Below, one piece after another: positions 1-10,227 of a stretch of 64,000 nucleotides of DNA. The first letter of the stretch is position 1. Every line of letters begins with the position of its first letter. Below the pieces are notes generated by a model. That model worked only from the letters and a program-made list of their open reading frames with translations. It ran no database searches and was not told the DNA's origin. The position numbers and the translations under genes were made by a program. The stretch is from Lachnospiraceae bacterium (GTDB taxonomy: Bacteria > Bacillota > Clostridia > Lachnospirales > Lachnospiraceae). The stretch is from the NCBI GenBank assembly GCA_017935565.1, contig JAGBHK010000009.1:27087-91086 (forward strand), given 5' to 3'.

Positions 1-306
1 TGCTTTCAAATAGCAATTATCCACATCGACATCTATCTTTGCGAAGTTATCTTTAAGTTTGATTATGGCACCATTGTATCCACTATCCTTAACTAGGACG
101 TTACTGCCATTTCCCATAATATAATATGGATACTGAATAACATTCAAATATTTAATTGTTTCTGACAATGCTTTTGCAGTCTTTGGCAATAATACAAACT
201 TTGCATTTCCGCCAACTTTAAATGTTGTATGATTCTTCATACACTCATCGCGAAGCACTCCGTCTTCACCTAATATTTGACACAATTTTAAATATATTTC
301 CTGCAT
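1..306 (-). CDS. murB: UDP-N-acetylenolpyruvoylglucosamine reductase, N-terminal part (runs off left edge)
   Basis: MurB reduces UDP-GlcNAc-enolpyruvate to UDP-MurNAc with FAD and NADPH, in cytoplasmic peptidoglycan precursor synthesis. The 102 visible codons carry the typical N-terminal FAD-binding motifs NHTTFKVGG (about residues 27-35) and MGNGSNVLVKDSGYNGAIIKL-like sequence (about 68-88); the substrate domains lie outside the window. The ATG at 304-306 follows the stop of the ROK kinase gene by three bases and uses an AGGAA signal inside that gene's end, so the two are translationally coupled. murB next to hprK is a familiar arrangement in Clostridia. Confidence 0.93.
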   Translation of the reverse strand, partial: MQEIYLKLCQILGEDGVLRDECMKNHTTFKVGGNAKFVLLPKTAKALSETIKYLNVIQYPYYIMGNGSNVLVKDSGYNGAIIKLKDNFAKIDVDVDNCYLKA

Positions 307-309
307 AAC

Positions 310-1248
310 CTATTCCTTTATGACTAATGCTGCGCCACCATAAATACCTGCATCATTCCCCAATGTTGCAAGCTTAAATTCCACGTCACTACATGGTTTG
401 AATACATATTCATTAAAATATTTCTTTACCTTATCCAATAAAAAGTCTCCAGCACGACTTACTCCACCGCCAACAACGAATGCTTTGTTGTTAACTGTAC
501 AAGCAATTGCTGCTGTTGCAATACCTAAATATCTTGCAGCAATTTCAACTGCATCAATCGCAACCATATCGCCTTCTTTTGCAAGGTCAAATACATCTTT
601 CGCTGTCAATTCTTCCATCTCTAAAATCTTTGTAGGCATCTTAATCTTCATTGCACGTTCTTTTGCGACTCTAACAATGCCTGTAGCCGAAGCGTACTGT
701 TCAAGGCATCCACGCTTTCCACATCCACAAGTAGCCTGTTCATCTACATTTACAGGAAAATGTCCGATTTCTCCAGCACCACCTGTTACACCTGAAAGCA
801 TCTTTCCACCAATAATAACACCTCCACCAACTCCAGTTCCAAGTGTTATCATAACCATATCTGTATAACCTTTTCCACCGCCTTCTAGCATTTCACCCAT
901 AGCTGCGACATTGGCATCATTACCAACTATACATTTAATGCCACCAAGTTTTTCCTCAAGAATATTTTTAATATTAACCTGACCCACAAGTCCAAGATTA
1001 ACAAGGCCGTTTACAATTCCTTCACCATCAACAGGTCCTGGAACTCCAACACCAACGCCCTTTACATCATCTTTTTTAATGTCTTTTTCTGACATTTTAT
1101 CTAAAACATTTTTTGCAATATCATCAAAAAATGTTTCTTTAACTGTTGGAGTGTCCCATTTTTCGATTAAATTGCCCTCTATATCAAACAATCCAAATTT
1201 AATAAATGTTCCACCTAAATCTACACCAAAACAATACATACTAATCAA
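310..1248 (-). CDS. ROK-family glucokinase
   Basis: Cytoplasmic sugar kinase of the ROK family, most likely phosphorylating glucose with ATP. The N-terminal phosphate loop DLGGTFIKFG is followed by GNDANVAAMGE and the TLGTGVGGG loop, and the ROK zinc signature CGCGKRGCLEQ is intact; 312 residues is the normal length. The start is probably TTG at 1246-1248, directly after the hprK stop, because the GGAGG signal encoded in hprK's last codons lies 5 bases from TTG but about 15 from the next in-frame ATG (1237-1239). That gives tight coupling to hprK. No DNA-binding N-terminus is present, so it is a kinase rather than a NagC/XylR-type repressor. The exact sugar cannot be told from sequence. Confidence 0.9.
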   Translation of the reverse strand: MISMYCFGVDLGGTFIKFGLFDIEGNLIEKWDTPTVKETFFDDIAKNVLDKMSEKDIKKDDVKGVGVGVPGPVDGEGIVNGLVNLGLVGQVNIKNILEEKLGGIKCIVGNDANVAAMGEMLEGGGKGYTDMVMITLGTGVGGGVIIGGKMLSGVTGGAGEIGHFPVNVDEQATCGCGKRGCLEQYASATGIVRVAKERAMKIKMPTKILEMEELTAKDVFDLAKEGDMVAIDAVEIAARYLGIATAAIACTVNNKAFVVGGGVSRAGDFLLDKVKKYFNEYVFKPCSDVEFKLATLGNDAGIYGGAALVIKE

Positions 1249-2184
1249 TTAGTCCTCCTCATGTCTAGTTAAGTTTCTCTGAACTCTGTTATATAATTCC
1301 TGAGCAGCATTGTAACCCATCTTCTTCTGACGATGGTTAACTGCAGCAGATTCTACGATTACAGCAAGGTTTCTACCAGGTCTGATTGGAACAGTGTACT
1401 GAACCACCTTATTTCCAAGATATTCTGTATAATTATCTTCAAGTCCAAGTCTATCGTATTCCTTATCCTTGCTCCATTCTTCAATTCTGATAACCATGTC
1501 AATACCCTGTGTTTCCTTAACACTTTCAACACCGAATAAAGTCTTAACATCAATAACACCGATACCTCTAAGTTCGATAAAATATCTTGTAATATCAGGT
1601 GCTGTACCAATAAGTGTTTCATCACTTACTTTTCTAATTTCAACAACATCATCACTTACAAGACGATGGCCTCTCTTCAAAAGTTCAAGAGCAGCTTCAC
1701 TCTTACCAATACCACTTTCACCAACGATTAATACACCTTCACCATAAACGTCTACTAAAACGCCGTGAATAGAAATACATGGCGCAAGCTGAACATTTAA
1801 CCATCTGATGATTTCTGCCATAAATGCAGATGTATTCTTTTCTGTACCAAGAATTGGCACACCGTATTTTATTGCTGCATCAACAAATTCTTTACAAGGC
1901 TCCATACCTCTACTAAAAATTAAGCAAGGGAATTTTCTTGACATCAAAGCCTCAGCACTTTGCTGTTTTTGTTCACTTGTCATCTGGTCAATGTATGACT
2001 CCTCAACGTAACCAATAATCTGAACTCTGTTTGCATCAAAATGCTCAAAGTAACCAGTCAACTCAATTGACGGTCTATTAATATCTGGAACTGTTACTCT
2101 AATGTCTGAAATATCAACATCTGGAGTATAGTTTCTTAAATCATAATTTTCAATTAATTTCGATAACTTAACACTTGTAGACAT
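1249..2184 (-). CDS. hprK: HPr kinase/phosphorylase
   Basis: HprK phosphorylates HPr on Ser46 and also removes that phosphate, setting carbon catabolite repression in Firmicutes. The 311-residue protein has the N-terminal regulatory domain, the P-loop GESGIGKS at about residues 150-157, the HprK signature IELRGIGVIDVKTLFG, and the C-terminal GRNLAVIVESAAVNHR region. A longer reading frame begins at 2208, but ATG at 2182-2184 is preceded by GGAGG at a 7-base distance, so the shorter start is preferred. The gene is followed without a gap by the ROK glucokinase, coupling catabolite control and sugar phosphorylation in one operon. Confidence 0.95.
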   Translation of the reverse strand: MSTSVKLSKLIENYDLRNYTPDVDISDIRVTVPDINRPSIELTGYFEHFDANRVQIIGYVEESYIDQMTSEQKQQSAEALMSRKFPCLIFSRGMEPCKEFVDAAIKYGVPILGTEKNTSAFMAEIIRWLNVQLAPCISIHGVLVDVYGEGVLIVGESGIGKSEAALELLKRGHRLVSDDVVEIRKVSDETLIGTAPDITRYFIELRGIGVIDVKTLFGVESVKETQGIDMVIRIEEWSKDKEYDRLGLEDNYTEYLGNKVVQYTVPIRPGRNLAVIVESAAVNHRQKKMGYNAAQELYNRVQRNLTRHEED

Positions 2185-2264
2185 ATTAATTCCTCCTATC
2201 GTACACAATTATTTTTTATTATAATTCAAATATCGAAATTTTCCAACAAGAAGTTGTAAGTTTT

Positions 2265-4115
2265 TTATTCCTTATGAAAAAACTGATACACACTTCTAGC
2301 GGACTCTTCATTCATAGATTCAGCTTCCATCAGTGTTTCAATCGAAGCCTCTTTTATCTTCTCAATAGACTTAAAATACCTCATCAACGCATTTCTACGT
2401 TTTGGACCAATGCCCGGTATATCATCTAATATAGATTTAATCTGCTGTTTTCCTCGAAGGCTTCTATGATATTCTATGGCAAATCTATGTGTTTCATCCT
2501 GAATTCTAGTAATAAGTTTAAACATTTCTGAACGAGTGTCTATTGGTAATTCCTGGTTATTGAAATACAAGCCTCTCGTCCTGTGATTATCATCTTTAAC
2601 CATACCACATATTGGTATATTTAGGCCCAACGCTTCATTTACTTCTAATGCTACATTTACTTGACCTTTACCACCATCCATCATGATAAGGTCTGGAAAT
2701 CTGTTGAAACTTCCAAAATTACTATCATCATTTTTTTCTTTCACCCCATGTTCAAGTCTTCTAGTTAAAACTTCTTTCATACTGCCATAATCATCTGGTC
2801 CTACAATTGTTTTAATCTTAAACTTTCTGTAATCATTCTTCTTTGGTTTACCATTTTCATGAACAGTCATAGAACCAACTGATTGATAACCTGCAGTATT
2901 TGATATATCAAACGCTTCAATTCTATAATCATTCTTACTGTCTATTCCAAGAAGTTCAAACAACTGTTTTGCAGCGTCAATTGTACGTTCTGCCTGACGT
3001 TTAACCTTTTCCTTATCCTGTGAAAGTACCATTTCTGCATTTTTAGTGGCAAGTTCAACAAGTTTTTCCTTCTGACCTTTTTTAGGAATAAGTAGCTTAA
3101 CCTTTGAGCCACGTTTTGTAGAAAGCCACTCTTCAAATAATTCCAAATCTTCAATTTCTTCAGACAAAAACAATTCTTTTGGTAAAAACGGTGTGCCTGA
3201 ATAATATTGCTTTATAAAGCTAGACAATATGTCGTTGCCCGTGTCATGAGGCGACAATTTAAGATAAAAATGTTCTCTGCCAATAAGCTTACCATTTCTC
3301 ACAAAGAACACCTGCACCACCGCATCATTACCTTCAGCTGCATATGCAATAATATCTCTGTCTTCAAAATCATCATTTGTAATCTTTTGTTTCTCGGCCA
3401 CTTCTTTTACACTGTACATTAAATCCCTGTAATTTGCAGCCTCTTCGAACTGCATTTCTTCGGATGCTTTATACATTTTCTCTTCAAGCATCTTTATAAC
3501 ATCAGTATATTTACCATTTAAGAAATTTAACACACCTTCTATCTGACTCTTATATGCATCTTCTGAAATATATCCCATACAAGGCGCACTACATTGCTTA
3601 ATGTGATAGTTTAAACAAGGTCTGTCCTTACCTATATCTTTCGGCAAATTCCTGTTACACGTTCTGATTTTATAAATCTTATGCAATAATTCAATGGTAT
3701 CCTTAACCGATGACACACTTTTATATGGACCAAAATATTTACTTTTGTCCTTCTTCATATCTCTGGCCAAAATGACTCTAGGGTACGCCTCATTAACTGT
3801 TACCTTAATGTAGGGGTACCCTTTATCATCCTTAAGCATAGTGTTATACTTCGGACTATGCTTCTTTATTAAATTGCATTCAAGTATCAATGCTTCTAAC
3901 TCAGAGTCTGTAACAATATACTCAAAATAGCTTATATTCTCAACCATCTTTAAAATCTTAGATGATTTTCCTCTGCTACTTTGAAAATATTGTCTGACTC
4001 TGTTCTTTAGCACTTTAGCTTTGCCAACGTATATTATCTCATCATTTTTATCATGCATCAAATATACGCCCGGTGAATTAGGAAGTTTCTTCAACTCCTC
4101 TTGAATCACAAACAT
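2265..4115 (-). CDS. uvrC: UvrABC excinuclease subunit C
   Basis: UvrC makes both incisions around bulky DNA lesions in nucleotide excision repair. The 616-residue protein shows the N-terminal GIY-YIG nuclease (GVYLMHD then [18 protein letters not shown], about residues 16-43), a UVR motif for UvrB contact ([14 protein letters not shown], about 215-228), the RNase H-like second nuclease domain, and a C-terminal helix-hairpin-helix ([18 protein letters not shown], about 567-584). Its ATG lies inside the 3' end of ftsH: the two frames overlap by 38 bases, so translation is probably coupled. Full length and intact. Confidence 0.96.
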   Translation of the reverse strand: MFVIQEELKKLPNSPGVYLMHDKNDEIIYVGKAKVLKNRVRQYFQSSRGKSSKILKMVENISYFEYIVTDSELEALILECNLIKKHSPKYNTMLKDDKGYPYIKVTVNEAYPRVILARDMKKDKSKYFGPYKSVSSVKDTIELLHKIYKIRTCNRNLPKDIGKDRPCLNYHIKQCSAPCMGYISEDAYKSQIEGVLNFLNGKYTDVIKMLEEKMYKASEEMQFEEAANYRDLMYSVKEVAEKQKITNDDFEDRDIIAYAAEGNDAVVQVFFVRNGKLIGREHFYLKLSPHDTGNDILSSFIKQYYSGTPFLPKELFLSEEIEDLELFEEWLSTKRGSKVKLLIPKKGQKEKLVELATKNAEMVLSQDKEKVKRQAERTIDAAKQLFELLGIDSKNDYRIEAFDISNTAGYQSVGSMTVHENGKPKKNDYRKFKIKTIVGPDDYGSMKEVLTRRLEHGVKEKNDDSNFGSFNRFPDLIMMDGGKGQVNVALEVNEALGLNIPICGMVKDDNHRTRGLYFNNQELPIDTRSEMFKLITRIQDETHRFAIEYHRSLRGKQQIKSILDDIPGIGPKRRNALMRYFKSIEKIKEASIETLMEAESMNEESARSVYQFFHKE

Positions 4116-6099
4116 CTTCTATTCCTCTTACCTTATTGAATATTTCCATAAATGTTTTTCCGGTAATTGTTTCTTTTTCGTATAAATATTCAGCAATCTT
4201 GTCGAGAGCCTCTCTATTATTCGAAAGAAGTTCTTTTGCCTTCTTAAAGCAATCCGCAAGCAATGTCTTAACTTCTGCATCAATTTCAGCAGCTGTCGAA
4301 TCCGAACAATTCAAAACTGTATTTCCATTTAAATATCTGTCTTCAACAGTTTCAAGGCTCATTAATCCAAATTTCTCTGACATACCATACTGTGTAATCA
4401 TTGCTCTTGCTAAATCTGTTGCCTTCTCAATATCATTTGAAGCGCCCGTAGTAACTGTATCAAAAACAATCTCTTCTGCAGCTCTTCCACCAAGAAGTGT
4501 AGTAATTCTTGCAAGCATTTCATCCTTTGTCATAAGATACTTCTCTTCTTCTGGTACCTGCATTACATAACCAAGTGAACCCATAGTTCTTGGAACAATT
4601 GTAATCTTTTGAACTGGCTCTGCATCTTTTTCAAGTGCAGTAACAAGCGCATGACCAACTTCGTGATATGCCACTGTTCTTTTTTCTTTGTCGCTTAAGA
4701 TTCTGTCCTTCTTTTCCTTACCAGCAATAACCACTTCAACAGATTCAAATAAGTCCGCCTGTGAAATAGCATTTCTTCCTGATTTAACAGCTAAAATAGC
4801 CGCTTCATTAATCATATTTGCAAGGTCTGAACCAACTGCACCACTTGTAGCTAAACCAATCTCTTCTAAATCAACAGTTTCATCCATATTTACATTCTTT
4901 GAATGAACCTTCAACACTTCAACTCTTCCCTTTAAGTCCGGCTTATCTACGATAATTCTTCTATCAAGTCTACCTGGTCTTAAAAGAGCCTTATCCAAAA
5001 CTTCTGGTCTGTTTGTTGCAGCAAGGATAAATATACCCTTCGATGTATCAAAACCATCCATTTCTGAAAGCAACTGGTTAAGGGTCTGCTCTCTTTCATC
5101 ATTTCCGCCACCGTACTTAGAATCTCTGCTTTTACCGATAGCATCAATTTCATCAATAAATACTATACAAGGTGCATTTTCCTGAGCCTCTTTGAATAAA
5201 TCTCTTACTCTTGAAGCACCTACACCTACATACAATTCAACGAAATCCGAACCAGATAATGAATAAAATGGCACTTTTGCTTCACCTGCAACTGCTTTAG
5301 CAAGCAATGTTTTACCTGTTCCCGGAGGTCCAACAAGTAATGCACCCTTTGGCAATTTAGCACCGATTCTGCCATATTTACCTGGATTGTGAAGGAAGTC
5401 TACGATTTCTGTCAATGATTCCTTCGCTTCATCCTGTCCTGCTACATCCTTAAATGTAACACCAGTAGTCTTTTCCATGCCATATTTTTTTGCATTTGAC
5501 TTTCCAACACCAAATGCTCCGCCACCCTTTGACATTTTTCTAAAAATAAATGTAAAGAATAAATAGAACATTACAAATGGTAGTATCCATGACAATATAA
5601 AGCTTAATACCGTAGACTTAGAGTCCGTAGCTGCAACCTTATATTCTACGTCTGCATCCTTTAATTCCTTATGAAGTTCATCCACACTCAAAGCTGTTGT
5701 CCAATATGTGAATGTAATCCCTGATTCAGACTGTTTTTCGTCTTTTTTAGGAGTAATAGTTAATTTTCCGGAACTTGAAATCTCAACGCTCTCTACCTCG
5801 TCTTCATCAAGCATTTCAAGAAATTTATCATAGGTAATCTCTTCTGATGTAGCATTCTCAAGCAATGACGAAAACATAGTCAACATCAACAATGACAAAA
5901 TCGCAACTATGATAAATATCATCGCACGGTTTGGCTTCTTCTCGTTATTGCCACCATTCCCGTTGTTACCATTGTTACCATTATTTCCGTTATTTCCGTT
6001 ATTACCATTCCCATTAGTGTTATTAAAGACATTTCTGTCAAAATTATTTCCATTTCCATTACCCATTCCCGAATTTGGATTCATGTTATTATTATCCAT
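4078..6099 (-). CDS. ftsH: ATP-dependent zinc metalloprotease FtsH with Asn/Gly-rich N-terminal extension
   Basis: Membrane AAA+ protease that degrades misfolded and regulatory membrane and cytosolic proteins. It has two membrane segments (about residues 58-80 and 165-188), Walker [14 protein letters not shown], Walker [11 protein letters not shown], the second region of homology [19 protein letters not shown] and the zinc motif HEVGH. Before the first membrane segment lies an unusual ~50-residue extension of almost pure Asn and Gly, including repeated GNN units, which would sit in the cytoplasm. The gene follows rmuC by 30 bases and overlaps uvrC by 38 bases. Length (673) exceeds the ~610-650 common in the family because of this tract. 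Confidence 0.96.
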   Translation of the reverse strand: MDNNNMNPNSGMGNGNGNNFDRNVFNNTNGNGNNGNNGNNGNNGNNGNGGNNEKKPNRAMIFIIVAILSLLMLTMFSSLLENATSEEITYDKFLEMLDEDEVESVEISSSGKLTITPKKDEKQSESGITFTYWTTALSVDELHKELKDADVEYKVAATDSKSTVLSFILSWILPFVMFYLFFTFIFRKMSKGGGAFGVGKSNAKKYGMEKTTGVTFKDVAGQDEAKESLTEIVDFLHNPGKYGRIGAKLPKGALLVGPPGTGKTLLAKAVAGEAKVPFYSLSGSDFVELYVGVGASRVRDLFKEAQENAPCIVFIDEIDAIGKSRDSKYGGGNDEREQTLNQLLSEMDGFDTSKGIFILAATNRPEVLDKALLRPGRLDRRIIVDKPDLKGRVEVLKVHSKNVNMDETVDLEEIGLATSGAVGSDLANMINEAAILAVKSGRNAISQADLFESVEVVIAGKEKKDRILSDKEKRTVAYHEVGHALVTALEKDAEPVQKITIVPRTMGSLGYVMQVPEEEKYLMTKDEMLARITTLLGGRAAEEIVFDTVTTGASNDIEKATDLARAMITQYGMSEKFGLMSLETVEDRYLNGNTVLNCSDSTAAEIDAEVKTLLADCFKKAKELLSNNREALDKIAEYLYEKETITGKTFMEIFNKVRGIEDVCDSRGVEETS

Positions 6100-6129
6100 C
6101 TCTTTATACCCATACTCTTCCTAAATATT

Positions 6130-7386
6130 TTATTCATCATCTTCATCAACAATGATGTTTAATGTTTTTATCGACTCTTCTTCGCTGACACTGTCAATCT
6201 TTGTAAGTCTTCTTTGAATCATCTGGCTTCTATGCTGCATATCATCTGTATACTTCTGAGCCTCTGAAAGTTTCTTTTGTGTCTTGCTAATAAGTACACC
6301 AAACTTATCGTACTGTGTCTTAACTGCACTAAGTGTCTTTAAGATTTCTTTTGAATTTTTATTTACTGCAAGATACTTAAATCCGATTGACAAACTATTT
6401 AACAATGCTGTGATTGTTGTAGGTCCGGAAATAATAATCTTTGCTTCATTCTGACACCATTCTGTAAGCCCTGGAATTCTAAGAACTTCAGAATATAAAC
6501 CTTCTGTTGGAAGGAACATAATTGCAAAATCTGTTGTTCTAGGAGCATCAATGTATTTTTCTGAAATAGTCTTTGCTTCTTGCTTAATTCTTGTTTCGAG
6601 TTCTTTAGATGCATTTTTAACACCATCAGCATCACCAACATTTGACGCATCAACAATTCTTGTATATACATCTGCTGGGAACTTCGAGTCAATAGGAAGA
6701 TATACATAATCTCCCTTGTCTTCCTTATCTGGAATCTTAATCGCAAATTCTACTCGCTCGTTAGAATCTTTCTTTGTCGCAACATTTTCTTCATACTGTG
6801 AAGGGTCCATCGTACTAGATAAAATGTTTGCAAGCTGAATTTCACCAAACACGCCTCGCGTCTTAACATTTGACAATGTTTTCTGTAAATCCATTACACC
6901 TGATGAAAGGCTCTGCAATTCACCAATACTTTTATTAAGACCTGCAAGCTGTTCGCCAATCTGTCTAAAGCTTACATCAAGTCTTTCATTTAATGATTTA
7001 TCTAACTTTTCGTTAACATTATCCTGAATTTCAGTAAGTTTACGTTCATTTGAATGCTGCATCTCCTGAATAGACTCTTTTAATGTTCTATTCATCTTCT
7101 CATTATGTTCAGTATTCTCCTTGAACATATCATGCTTAAGATTTGAAAGATAATCATGTTCTTCAGTAAACTTAGTGTTGATAAGTGTATCTGTTCCACT
7201 TCTTGCATTTTCAAGTTGTTTTGACAAATTATCAATCTGTAATAAATTCTTTGCATTCTGTGCCTTAATATCCTCTATCTCCTCAATAAGAGGGTCTGTG
7301 ATTTCATCGTAATTTGGCTTCGTAAAATATTTAGCAAGCTCTAATACCACAACCACAATAAGCAATATCATAATCAATGTATCCAT
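6130..7386 (-). CDS. rmuC: RmuC-family DNA recombination protein
   Basis: RmuC-family proteins limit inversions and other rearrangements at repeats; the fold resembles PD-(D/E)XK nucleases, but the biochemical role is poorly known. The 418-residue product begins with one membrane helix (about residues 4-20), then a long coiled coil (about 30-170), then the RmuC domain with GVFGEIQLANIL, VEFAIKIPDKE, YLPIDSKFP and FAIMFLPTEGLY segments. It is the first gene of the leftward rmuC-ftsH-uvrC-hprK-ROK-murB string; no strong promoter could be picked out upstream. Confidence 0.92.
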   Translation of the reverse strand: MDTLIMILLIVVVVLELAKYFTKPNYDEITDPLIEEIEDIKAQNAKNLLQIDNLSKQLENARSGTDTLINTKFTEEHDYLSNLKHDMFKENTEHNEKMNRTLKESIQEMQHSNERKLTEIQDNVNEKLDKSLNERLDVSFRQIGEQLAGLNKSIGELQSLSSGVMDLQKTLSNVKTRGVFGEIQLANILSSTMDPSQYEENVATKKDSNERVEFAIKIPDKEDKGDYVYLPIDSKFPADVYTRIVDASNVGDADGVKNASKELETRIKQEAKTISEKYIDAPRTTDFAIMFLPTEGLYSEVLRIPGLTEWCQNEAKIIISGPTTITALLNSLSIGFKYLAVNKNSKEILKTLSAVKTQYDKFGVLISKTQKKLSEAQKYTDDMQHRSQMIQRRLTKIDSVSEEESIKTLNIIVDEDDE

Positions 7387-7517
7387 ATGTTTTTCTCCTT
7401 TTCTATAAGTATTTTATTGCACATACGTAACAATTTACATTTAAATAGTCAGTTACAATTATTGTATCACAAAATCACGGAATTACAAAGAATTTTTATG
7501 TTTTTAACAAGAAAAAT

Positions 7518-7546
7518 TTGCAAGTTAAAATTTACTATGATACAAT
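7518..7546 (+). promoter_or_regulatory. Predicted sigma-A promoter of rsmI
   Basis: A TTGCAA box (7518-7523) and a TACAAT box (7541-7546) are separated by 17 bases and lie about 40 bases before the rsmI start codon. This is a consensus match only. Confidence 0.6.
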
Positions 7547-7584
7547 TATTAAATACTATATGATTATGAATGGAGATAATTACT

Positions 7585-8436
7585 ATGAGCGGAACTCTTT
7601 ATGTTATTCCTACACCCATAGGAAACCTTGATGATATAAGCCCTAGAATAATTAGCGCACTTGAAAGTGCAGATGTTATAGCTGCAGAAGACACGAGAAA
7701 TACATTGAATCTGCTTAACTATCTTGAAATTAAAACACCTTTAATTTCAAATCATAAATTCAATGAAATGTCAAAAACTGCAACATTTATTGAAAGATTA
7801 AAAAATGGAGAGAATGTTGCCATCGTATCAGACGCCGGAACACCTTGCATTTCAGACCCTGGTTATATTCTTGTAAATGCAGCCGTACAGGAAGGCATCG
7901 ATGTAATTGGTATCTGTGGACCATGCGCCGCGACTACAGCCCTTTCTATCACAGGCTTTAATGCGGACAGATTTACATTTATGGGATTTTTCCCTAGAAA
8001 AGAACAAAATATTAAGGAATGTATAAATAAATCCATTGCTGGCGGCGTGCCAATTTTAATATTTTACGAATCCCCAAAACGTATTCTTAAAACTATGGAA
8101 GTTTTGGCTGAAATCATACCTGATTCAAATATCTGCCTCTGCAATGATTTAACTAAAAAATTCGAGAAAAAATATCGTGGCACACCGTCAGAAGTTGTCG
8201 CACAATTATCATCAAACCCTAACCATGAAAAGGGCGAGTACGCTTTAGTTATCGAGTTAAACGCTGAATTATTTGAAACCGATAATGATGATAGATTGTC
8301 ACCTGAAGCTGCCTTGATTGATGTCATGTTTAAAAACGATTGCAGCATGAAAGACGCCATGAAGATTTTAAGTAGCAATGATGAATACAGCAGAAATGAA
8401 TTATATAAGGCTTCTTTAAACTTGAAGGAATTATAA
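7585..8436 (+). CDS. rsmI: 16S rRNA (cytidine1402-2'-O)-methyltransferase
   Basis: RsmI methylates the ribose of C1402 in the decoding centre, working with RsmH on the same nucleotide. The 283-residue protein carries the tetrapyrrole-methylase-fold motifs LYVIPTPIGNLDDISPR (about residues 4-20), AEDTRNTLNLL and SDAGTPCISDPG (about 80-91). The frame is open from 7570, but ATG at 7585 has GGAGATAATTACT directly before it and begins MSGTLYV as is usual for the family. It is rightward and monocistronic, ending in a strong hairpin. An RsmH-like gene occurs 7 kb away in the same window. Confidence 0.95.
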   Translation: MSGTLYVIPTPIGNLDDISPRIISALESADVIAAEDTRNTLNLLNYLEIKTPLISNHKFNEMSKTATFIERLKNGENVAIVSDAGTPCISDPGYILVNAAVQEGIDVIGICGPCAATTALSITGFNADRFTFMGFFPRKEQNIKECINKSIAGGVPILIFYESPKRILKTMEVLAEIIPDSNICLCNDLTKKFEKKYRGTPSEVVAQLSSNPNHEKGEYALVIELNAELFETDNDDRLSPEAALIDVMFKNDCSMKDAMKILSSNDEYSRNELYKASLNLKEL

Positions 8437-8441
8437 AACTA

Positions 8442-8500
8442 AAAGGTAGTAGATTTTAAAACCTCGTTCGAACGTGTTTTAAAATCTACTACCTTTTTTT
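8442..8500. terminator. Bidirectional intrinsic terminator
   Basis: A 21-base perfect inverted repeat (AAAGGTAGTAGATTTTAAAA with its complement at 8476-8496) is followed by a T-run on the + strand and preceded by an A-run, so it can stop both rsmI and the leftward operon ending at 8509. Confidence 0.9.
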
Positions 8501-8508
8501 GTTGTGTC

Positions 8509-9099
8509 TTAATCTACAAACTCAACTTTAATTTTTCCATCAAAATACTCAATCTTAACATCCTGCTCCATGTCAAGTAAAATTACATTATCATCGATAG
8601 TGACATTAGTAAAATCTTTATAAAAATCGGCTAACTGCTCTATTTCACAGTCAACACTCATTTCCTCACTATATGCACCTTTTACGTCCAAGTATTCTTT
8701 TGGAAATGGAAGCAAAATTTCACTACCAGAATGTTCAAGGCCAAACGCTTGCATTTCCATGTCATAAACATATCTCTTAATCCAAAGATAATTCTTACTC
8801 TCTTTATATTTAATGAAATATGCCTCATTGTCTTTTACTACCTTGATAGTATCATCCTCTAGTACAATTGAAGCCTCAATATATTCATTTTTCACAATCT
8901 CATATAGATAATCAATGCTATGAGATGTAACAAACTCTTTGTTTAAACTACCTTTGCTTAACAATTTATTATCTATTTGTAAAACAAAGTCCTCTACTGC
9001 AATTTCATCATCGCTATAATAAAAGAATATATTATATCCAGTGATACATAAAGCTATTATTACCACAATAATGCAAATTATTTTACGCCATCTTTGCAT
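8509..9099 (-). CDS. Hypothetical membrane-anchored protein
   Basis: Unrecognised 196-residue protein. One hydrophobic helix (about residues 7-27, IICIIVVIIALCITGYNIFF) would anchor it in the membrane, with an acidic, mixed alpha/beta-looking region of about 165 residues outside. No catalytic motif or lipobox is visible. A GGAGATGTAAGAT signal precedes the ATG and lies inside the last codons of aroB, only three bases away, so it is the third gene of the amidohydrolase-aroB operon. A link to aromatic biosynthesis is not implied by its sequence. Confidence 0.8.
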   Translation of the reverse strand: MQRWRKIICIIVVIIALCITGYNIFFYYSDDEIAVEDFVLQIDNKLLSKGSLNKEFVTSHSIDYLYEIVKNEYIEASIVLEDDTIKVVKDNEAYFIKYKESKNYLWIKRYVYDMEMQAFGLEHSGSEILLPFPKEYLDVKGAYSEEMSVDCEIEQLADFYKDFTNVTIDDNVILLDMEQDVKIEYFDGKIKVEFVD

Positions 9100-9102
9100 A
9101 TC

Positions 9103-10215
9103 TTACATCTCCATAATTATCTCTCGTGCAACTGCCTCATCTATAGGAATAGCAAATACACCATCACTATACTCCACAATCCTTCCAATGCCTTCCTGCA
9201 CAACAAATCTAAGTTGGCCGTTCTTTACCTTCTTGTCTGTGTACAATTTCTTCACAAGAACTTCTCTGTCAATATATTCAGGAATTTCCACTGGAAGTTT
9301 CGCGCGCTCTAACAATGAAATCACTCTTGCAACTTCTTTCTCATTCATATATCCAAGTTTTCTTGCAAGATGAACCTCTGCCACCATACCAATTGAAAGT
9401 GCCTCACCATGCAACAATCTATAATCACTTACAGTTTCAATGGCTCTACCAACAGTATGACCGAGATTCAAAATCTCTCTAAGACCACTTTCTCTCTCGT
9501 CTTTCATAACAACATTGTACTTAATCTCGCAATTTTTCTTCGCAATATATTCGCAAGCATCCTTGTCGTTTTCAAGAATTTTATCAACATTTTCTTCAAG
9601 GAATTCAAAAAATCCTTCATCTGCCAAACAAGCGTGTTTTATAGTTTCAGCCATGCCGCTATAAACCTGACGCCTTGGCAATGTAGACCATGCTGCAATA
9701 TCAAGATAAACCTTCTTTGGCTGATTAAATAATCCAATAAGATTTGTTGCAAGTGGTGTATCAACCGCTGTCTTTCCACCAACTGACGCGTCTGCTGCCG
9801 CCAACAATGTTGTTGCGTAATTAATAAATGGCACACCTCGGCCATATGTTCCTGCCAAAAATCCAGCCAAATCAGTTACAACACCACCGCCAACAGCTAA
9901 CACGCAGCAATCTCTTCTATATCCTTTTGAAAGCATATCGTCTTCAATCATTTCTTTTGTCTGTCTTGTCTTGCTTTTTTCACCAGCTTCCATAACAAAC
10001 AAATCTGCAGTGTATCCTAAATCAATCAACTTCTTATACACTTTATCCGCATATAAATTCACAACATTTGTATCTGTAATAATAGCAAACTTCTTAATAT
10101 TTCCAACAAGACCGTTCTGTATATCACATATCAATTTTTCAATAAGACCAAAACCAATCTCAATATCATACGAATCATCTACTACTTTTTTCAACTGTAC
10201 ATTATAAACGCTCAT
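9103..10215 (-). CDS. aroB: 3-dehydroquinate synthase
   Basis: AroB converts DAHP to 3-dehydroquinate in the shikimate pathway, using NAD and a divalent metal. The 370-residue protein shows VMEAGEKSKT (about residues 74-83), the NAD-binding GGGVVTDLAGFLAGTYGRG (about 108-126), ASVGGKTAVDT (about 142-152), and the metal-site segments MAETIKHA, LNLGHTVGRAIE and HGEALSIGM. The start has GGAGATAAAG directly upstream. It stands between an M20 amidohydrolase gene (13-base gap) and a small membrane protein gene (3-base gap), apart from the other shikimate genes. Confidence 0.96.
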   Translation of the reverse strand: MSVYNVQLKKVVDDSYDIEIGFGLIEKLICDIQNGLVGNIKKFAIITDTNVVNLYADKVYKKLIDLGYTADLFVMEAGEKSKTRQTKEMIEDDMLSKGYRRDCCVLAVGGGVVTDLAGFLAGTYGRGVPFINYATTLLAAADASVGGKTAVDTPLATNLIGLFNQPKKVYLDIAAWSTLPRRQVYSGMAETIKHACLADEGFFEFLEENVDKILENDKDACEYIAKKNCEIKYNVVMKDERESGLREILNLGHTVGRAIETVSDYRLLHGEALSIGMVAEVHLARKLGYMNEKEVARVISLLERAKLPVEIPEYIDREVLVKKLYTDKKVKNGQLRFVVQEGIGRIVEYSDGVFAIPIDEAVAREIIMEM

Positions 10216-10227
10216 CTTTATCTCCTA

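Noticed and set aside
5945-6010. Tandem DNA repeats resembling a CRISPR or satellite in the ftsH 5' end.
   Set aside because: They encode the Asn/Gly tract; period is nine bases in frame, without spacers.
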